From NCBI GenBank assembly GCA_003427395.1, contig BFEA01000052.1, positions 1,462,661 to 1,516,548 on the forward strand: a stretch of DNA of 53,888 bases, written 5' to 3'. Positions 49,280 to 53,888 of this stretch are shown here, in pieces. How positions within the stretch are numbered: position 1 is the first letter of the stretch; each line of letters starts with the position of its first letter. A program made the translations under genes and the position numbers. The DNA comes from Chara braunii (taxonomy: Eukaryota > Streptophyta > Charophyceae > Charales > Characeae). The notes beneath the pieces are model-generated. The model did not search any database. It was not told the DNA's origin and saw only the letters and a list, made by a program, of their open reading frames with translations.

Positions 49280-51967
49280 TCAGAGTCGTCGCTGTTCTCG
49301 TTGTCCTCGCTGTTCTCTTTTCCCTGGAATGGAGCTCAGGCTGTATGCCCCCACACTGCCCTCGGGCAACGGCGTGGTTCCAGTCCCTGCTCCTTCCAAG
49401 GAATTCCCATCGGCCATCCCGTAATCTTTGTCGTCGGCCATGCTTCCCTCATTGTCATCGGGCTTCACATGGAGCGTCGTGGCTTCGTCTTGCAGAGAAT
49501 GCTCTGTGAAGAGAATATGGGACCTGATAATGGAGGCCAGGGAGACCGCCATGACCTCTGTCGGGCACATCTTGCCTGCAAGCGACAGAGCTGTCACGGT
49601 GTTCCATGGTCTCCATACCAGCCCTTCATGTAATCTAGCTCTCTCATCCAGTTTCGCTAAAATTGGCTCGAAGGACTTGGCTGTGTCGGGGGCCTGGCCT
49701 GTTTCGTCTGCATGTTCTCCAGGGGCCACTGGGACTTCGTAAACGCCTGCAGGGAATTCATATGAGATTCCTTCTTTTATAGCTCTGGCCAAATTCCGCT
49801 GGTCTCCCAGCGTCAGGACAGTGAACAAAACATCAATGCCACTCGCCGAATTTCCTCCTGTACCGGACGGGGACCAGAGGTCTGACGGCTTTGATAATTT
49901 TACGGTCTGATGCTGCCTTCTCAGTGACGTGGGGAACCGTGTTCTCAGCGACATTTCGGATTGTGCAGTATTCTTTGTTGTGTTTCTAGCTGTACTCCTC
50001 GTTCTGATCAAACAGGCACTTTGTCTGAGCAGCGACAATGGCTATCTCCCGTTTGATAGATCGCTGCTCGCTGCCTTTTTCAAATGTACCGGCCTGAGAT
50101 TTCCTGGGCCTCTTGTCTCTACCCCTCAAAAGCTTCCATTTCTTAGGTACCATGTCCCTGATTGGGTCCTTGTGGGATTGTGTGTCGGCGCTGGATTCCG
50201 TTTCAGAGCCTGAGGCTTCTCTTTCCCTCTTATTCTCATGGTACTGGAAAGCACTGAATTTTGATAGCTCGCTCTGTAGTCTCAGGATGTCGTATGATTC
50301 TTCGTAGTGTGGATGCCTGCTATCATAGACTTGTTGTTTCTGCCTGTTTTCTCTTGATGTTTCATGCATGCCACACGAACGTCAAATTCTTTCTCTCTCG
50401 TTTTTGGCTCTTTTGAGGTATTCCTGCAGCCATAGGATAGGAGAGTCCCCCTTCCCTTTTGATATCACTACGTCCTCTTTTTTGGTGGGTGATATGTCCA
50501 TTCCTTGCTGGATCAGATCTGGTCTGCTTGATTTGGGCCTGTTAGGTGGGTCTGTGGGTTCAGGTCCTCGGAGGGTTCACTTCCCTCTGCAGGTGTGCTG
50601 CCCTTCCTTTTTTTCTTCCCGCTTGGTTCGTCGTCATTGGTCTTTTGGGGGGATGCCTGTCTTTTGAGGGAAGGGTCGGCCTGTGGGCTTCGTCCCTCGA
50701 TGGTCTGTTTGGCTATGTCCAGGATGTTGTCATAGTTCTCTGGAGTGGAGAGAGCGGCAGCTGTCTGTTGTCTGATTGACTCCAGATCCCACATCAAGTC
50801 TTCATGTTTCTTTTCTTCCTTGATCACCCGGAGTCGATCACTGGGTCCGAGTGGATTTTCCTTGGGATACCGGTAATCTTCTTTGGCCCCACGTGGTGCC
50901 ATTTGCTGTCCGACGAAGGGAAGATGTCTGGTTGTTTGATCGTCGGGGTGGTGTTAGTATATGTCCAAATCCATTTTGGATCTGGGAGATTATCGTCGAA
51001 GACCCAGCCGTCGTAGTCTGAGTCGTTGATGAACCAGATTCCTTTAGCTTCTTCCACTTCTACTAGCATGTTTTGCTTCATTTTTTTCTGTTCGGTGGAG
51101 CGCGGGCATTTGGGATCCGTTCCCAGGTGGCCCCTGGCTTTGCATCTAAAACAGATTGGCAATGCTTTGGTTGAGACTGTTACCGCTGTGACTTTGTCTC
51201 CAATGAGACATTGCCTTTCTTCTGGAAAGATTGGAGGGTCATCTGTGAGTACCTCCAAAAACGTTGTGACTGAGTCGCAGTGGGGGGCCAAGAAGTCGGG
51301 CGTGGGAAGGACCCACTTCAACACCTTGTTGGCTAGGGTATTCCACTTCCAGGCGGTCTTTGATCAGGGGATGACCTCTGGTGGGGATGTTGTCGGATTG
51401 TACCCAGAACTGTTCCCTCATCAGTTGCTGCTTGTAGGAAGCAGCTGGCAAGATTTCGGCTCGCTGTGCTGTTTCCGATTTCCGGCGTGACAGGGTGCAG
51501 ACAGAGCCGTTACAGTTCAAAGTTTCGCATTTTTCCAGCAAGTGTGTTACTTGGGTGGCGTCTTTGAACACCACCATCATCATGGTTCTACCCAAGCCGA
51601 GCAGGGAGAACTTATCGACATCAGTCTTGATGTTCTCTTGTTCCTAAATGGTTTTCACTACCGATTTTCTTTTCTCCACGGGTGAGAGTCTTGCTCCGGC
51701 ATTGGAGAAGGAGAAAATGAGAGTGTGCTTCTCGAAGGTTGCGTTCGTGTCGTCTTTTGGATATGCCCAAGCTGTCACTTCTTCATCGGTATTGTCCTTG
51801 GTATTTCTGACTTTGATGGTGACTTTTTCTCCCTTGATTTGTGGGGCTTCCAAGAGAAAGCGCAGCGTCTCATGGTCCACATTGGAAACCATCTGGGCGG
51901 GAGTCTTCGAGGTGGCTGTCTTAGTTGCTGCTACCGCACTGAAGCGGCGCTGGTAAATTTGGGCCAT
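49280..51967 (-). pseudogene. LINE ORF1: nucleic-acid-binding protein with zinc knuckle
   Basis: Five minus frames read as one broken protein: 51967-51644 (107 residues), 51595-51239 (118; starts MGRTMMMVVFKDATQVTHLL, resembling the RRM-like/DUF4283 region of plant LINE ORF1), 51324-50824 (166; CX2CX4HX6C knuckle at about residues 58-73, one spacing longer than the usual CCHC), 50902-50513 (130; Lys/Glu-rich, basic tail) and 50369-49280 (charged, low-complexity C-terminus). ORF1 proteins coat LINE RNA. It lies immediately upstream of the endonuclease start at 49128. Confidence 0.7.
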
Positions 51968-52319
51968 GCTTTTTATTGTCTGATCTTGACCTACGTAACT
52001 TGGTTCCTGTTTTTGGGTTGAGAGATTCTCGGAGGTTTCTATGCCTCTTTTCTGGTGCTGGTTGGAGGTTGTTGTTGTTGTTGTTGTTGCGTTTTTTTTT
52101 TTTCCCTCCCTCTTAGGTTCCGTGTTCCAGTCTGATTTGTCAGCTGTTCGTTTACAGCCTGTTGATTGATGCTCTCTATGTGTTCCAGTATGGTCCGTCA
52201 GCTGTCCGTAGATGCTGCCAGGTAAGCTTCCTGATTATCCGACTTTTGCGTAGCATGCACAGTCGTCAGTCAGGGCTTACGTCCGTGCTTCAGAGTGAGC
52301 AATTACATGAATGTTTTAT

Positions 52320-52321
<2 letters not shown>

Positions 52322-52356
<35 letters not shown>
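52322..52356 (+). repeat. Homopolymer of 35 G
   Basis: Uninterrupted G run followed by AGGGCGGGC. It gives spurious Gly and Pro tracts. Confidence 0.95.
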
Positions 52357-52357
<1 letters not shown>

Positions 52358-52771
52358 GGGCGGGCAGGGATGAGGGGTGGGAGGGGACTTGGTGTAGCAG
52401 GGAAGACAAACTGAAGTCCGTGAGCTTAGACCGTGTGTTTGGTGGTGGCGGGATATAGTCGTTGGCTATATTAGCGTGTGTGTTTTCGCTCAGTCCGTAT
52501 TCCACGGATGTTGGCTGGGGGAGTTTGGGTGAGACCGGTTGTTTACCAATCTCTTCGCTCACTTGGGATAGGATAGTCATGGGCTTGGCGTCAACTGAGA
52601 GGTGTGGATGAGATGTGTAGTGGTGAATGGAGGATGGAGGAATGTGGAAGCGTTCGGTGGGTGGCCTTGCCTTGCCTGCGTAGCCGCGAGCCAGTGTTTT
52701 GCGTGTTATTGATGCCAGGCTCTCCCGGAGAGATTTTGAGTAGATGTTGTCGGAGGGCGCGGTGTCCCGGC

Positions 52772-52868
52772 CCTCCGCTGCGTACCAGGCGTCCGCTCAC
52801 TTACCTCCGCTGCGTACCAGGCGTCTGCTCACTTATCTCCACTGTGTACCATGCGCCCACTCACGTCT
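52772..52868 (+). repeat. About 33-bp tandem repeat, three copies
   Basis: Units CCTCCGCTGCGTACCAGGCG followed by TCYGCTCACTTA; the third is diverged. Confidence 0.85.
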
Positions 52869-52932
52869 GCTCACATACTTTCTGTGGATTGTCCGAGGAA
52901 CTCCGCGGCATTTCGGTCTTGTTGTAGGACTG

Positions 52933-52976
52933 GTCCAGATGCACCCACTGGCAAAAGGGTGGGTGCGCCACTGGAC
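52933..52976 (+). repeat. Nested hairpin
   Basis: GTCCAG (52933-52938) pairs with CTGGAC (52971-52976), and inside it GCACCCAC (52941-52948) with GTGGGTGC (52959-52966). Confidence 0.7.
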
Positions 52977-53649
52977 TTTCCTTTGGTCCATGCAGGCTCG
53001 GCGCCCTGCTGTACAGCAGAGCACGACCGGCCTGTGGCTGTGGTAGCCGCCGGGCTCGCCCAGGGACGCGGAGGGAGAGAGACCGGTGTGGTCTTTTCTA
53101 CTGCGCGCCAAGTCCCCTCTAGACGGGTTATGGGATGAGTGCAGAGGGCGGTCATGATAAGAGTAAGAAGAAACAAAGAAAAAGAGAAGAAAGGGAAAAT
53201 AGACAACGGGGAAAGTCGTGTGTTGGATCTGCACCCCGGTTTATTTAGCCGTTTTCGTCTGGGATGAATTAGTGGTTCCTAAGTTGCAGTGGTGTTGTGT
53301 CTTCTTCTTTTCCTACTTTATTTTCTTTCTTTTGTCATTATTAATTTTACTATTAGTAACCGTCTTTTGAATTTTCTTCCCCTTTTTGTTGTGCTCAGAG
53401 GGATCAACGGTTCACTTCCGAACGGGGAAAGCAAGCGGAGGGTTTCGTTTGACTGACTTTTTGCGTTTTAGTTCGCAGTGCACATGGCCTGCTAGGCGTT
53501 GAGTAGAGAGGCTCCAAAAGGGAGCACCCGCGGCCGCGTCGGTAGGAGGCTCATCACCTCGCAGGAGGTCATGAGTCCCCTCCTTCCCATTGCACACGAG
53601 TACAAGGGTAGCCTGACAGCGGGTTTTGAAAAGAGGAGGACGACGGTTA

Positions 53650-53888
53650 AGGTAAGTAGGTCAGGAGGACGATGCTGGGACGACATAGACCGGTGCTGGA
53701 GCTGTGCTCTGTAACCCAGGGGGAGCTTGAGGTTCATGGAGTTATGCCGAGGGTGGAAGGCATAACCAGATCGTCCAATGTAGTTGGCACCGAGGTGTGG
53801 ACCCTGTAACCTGTTTAGGGGTTTGCCGCTAAAGGAATTGTCGAGGGAGGAAGGCACTTCCTGTCCGTCAGAACTAGGTTGGTCGGTA
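53650..53888 (+). repeat. Module copy 3, cut by the window end
   Basis: Matches modules 1 and 2 from GGTAAGTAGGTCAGGAGGAC through CTGTCCGTCAGAACTAG. It contains an 8-bp hairpin, GTTATGCC/GGCATAAC. It is probably another copy of the 47686-49014 retroposon or its source. Confidence 0.75.

Larger units (their letters stand above)
42561..51967 (-). mobile_element. Full-length-like LINE, decayed and interrupted
   Basis: Reading leftward: ORF1 (51967-49280) with zinc knuckle, ORF2 with endonuclease, RT and zf-RVT (49128-43542), a 3' region and a poly(A) seen as a plus-strand T tract at 42561-42582. It is split at 47686-49014 by another retroposon. Frame breaks are frequent. Its own target duplications were not identified. 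Confidence 0.8.
51968..53640. other. LINE upstream flank: simple repeats, no gene
   Basis: Contains (GTT)n at 52068-52087, a 35-G run at 52322-52356, a 33-bp tandem repeat at 52772-52868 and a nested hairpin at 52933-52976. It may include the LINE 5' UTR. No credible ORF. Confidence 0.5.

Noticed and set aside
1-53888. Host protein-coding genes, rRNA, prokaryotic operons or phage
   Set aside because: No frame outside transposons shows recognisable domains, and no ribosomal sequence or bacterial gene organisation is present.

Overview
The window is eukaryotic repeat DNA, most probably from a streptophyte (a plant or a charophyte alga such as Chara). This is inferred from plant-type primer-binding sites (an exact TGGTATCAGAGC; another matching the 3' end of tRNA-Asp, as in Tat/Athila elements), plant-style LINEs with a zf-RVT zinc-binding tail, and abundant GA/CT microsatellites. 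I see no convincing host gene, rRNA, CRISPR or bacterial operon. Nearly everything is transposon-derived, usually broken and nested.

Layout. (1) 1-15538: one very large LTR retrotransposon (element 1, plus strand). The window opens in the last 99 bases of its 5' LTR, then a tRNA-Asp-type primer site, a hypothetical ORF, a decayed gag-like frame with a zinc knuckle, about 10 kb with no pol but crowded with hairpins and tandem repeats, and the 3' LTR ending at 15538. (2) 15539-20653: element 2, a minus-strand Ty3/gypsy-like gag-protease remnant with an iMet-type primer site and a probable LTR. Element 1 sits inside it. (3) 21548-23649: a 5'-truncated minus-strand LINE reverse transcriptase. (4) 23650-24984: sequence resembling element 1, with two unknown ORFs. 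(5) About 25500 to beyond 30700: element 4, a minus-strand gag-protease-RT element truncated in RT, with an exact iMet primer site and a 5' LTR. (6) 32650-35880: three more LTRs of the element 4 type in both orientations. (7) 35860-37973: the 3' end and LTR of element 3, a diverged relative of element 1. (8) 38000-42560: SINE-like copies, minisatellites and a tRNA-derived SINE. (9) 42561-51967: a long minus-strand LINE (ORF1 with zinc knuckle; ORF2 with endonuclease, RT and zf-RVT), split by a 1.33 kb A-tailed retroposon with a 10-bp target-site duplication. (10) 52000-53888: simple and tandem repeats and another copy of a module found in that retroposon.

The most unusual signal is structural. 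Element 1 carries (a) a 1.6 kb run of consecutive short hairpins with mostly unrelated arms (7637-9222), (b) nine tandem 54-bp units, most of which fold into a hairpin (9486-9940), and (c) a family of hairpins with a conserved loop (TCTATAAGTTTAGGT) whose arms differ in sequence but stay complementary (12370-13236). That covariation-like pattern suggests folding in RNA or single-stranded DNA matters. The element 4 LTR family independently places its TATA box in the loop of a GGCC-rich hairpin. Coordinates of LTR edges and decayed frames are approximate where stated.
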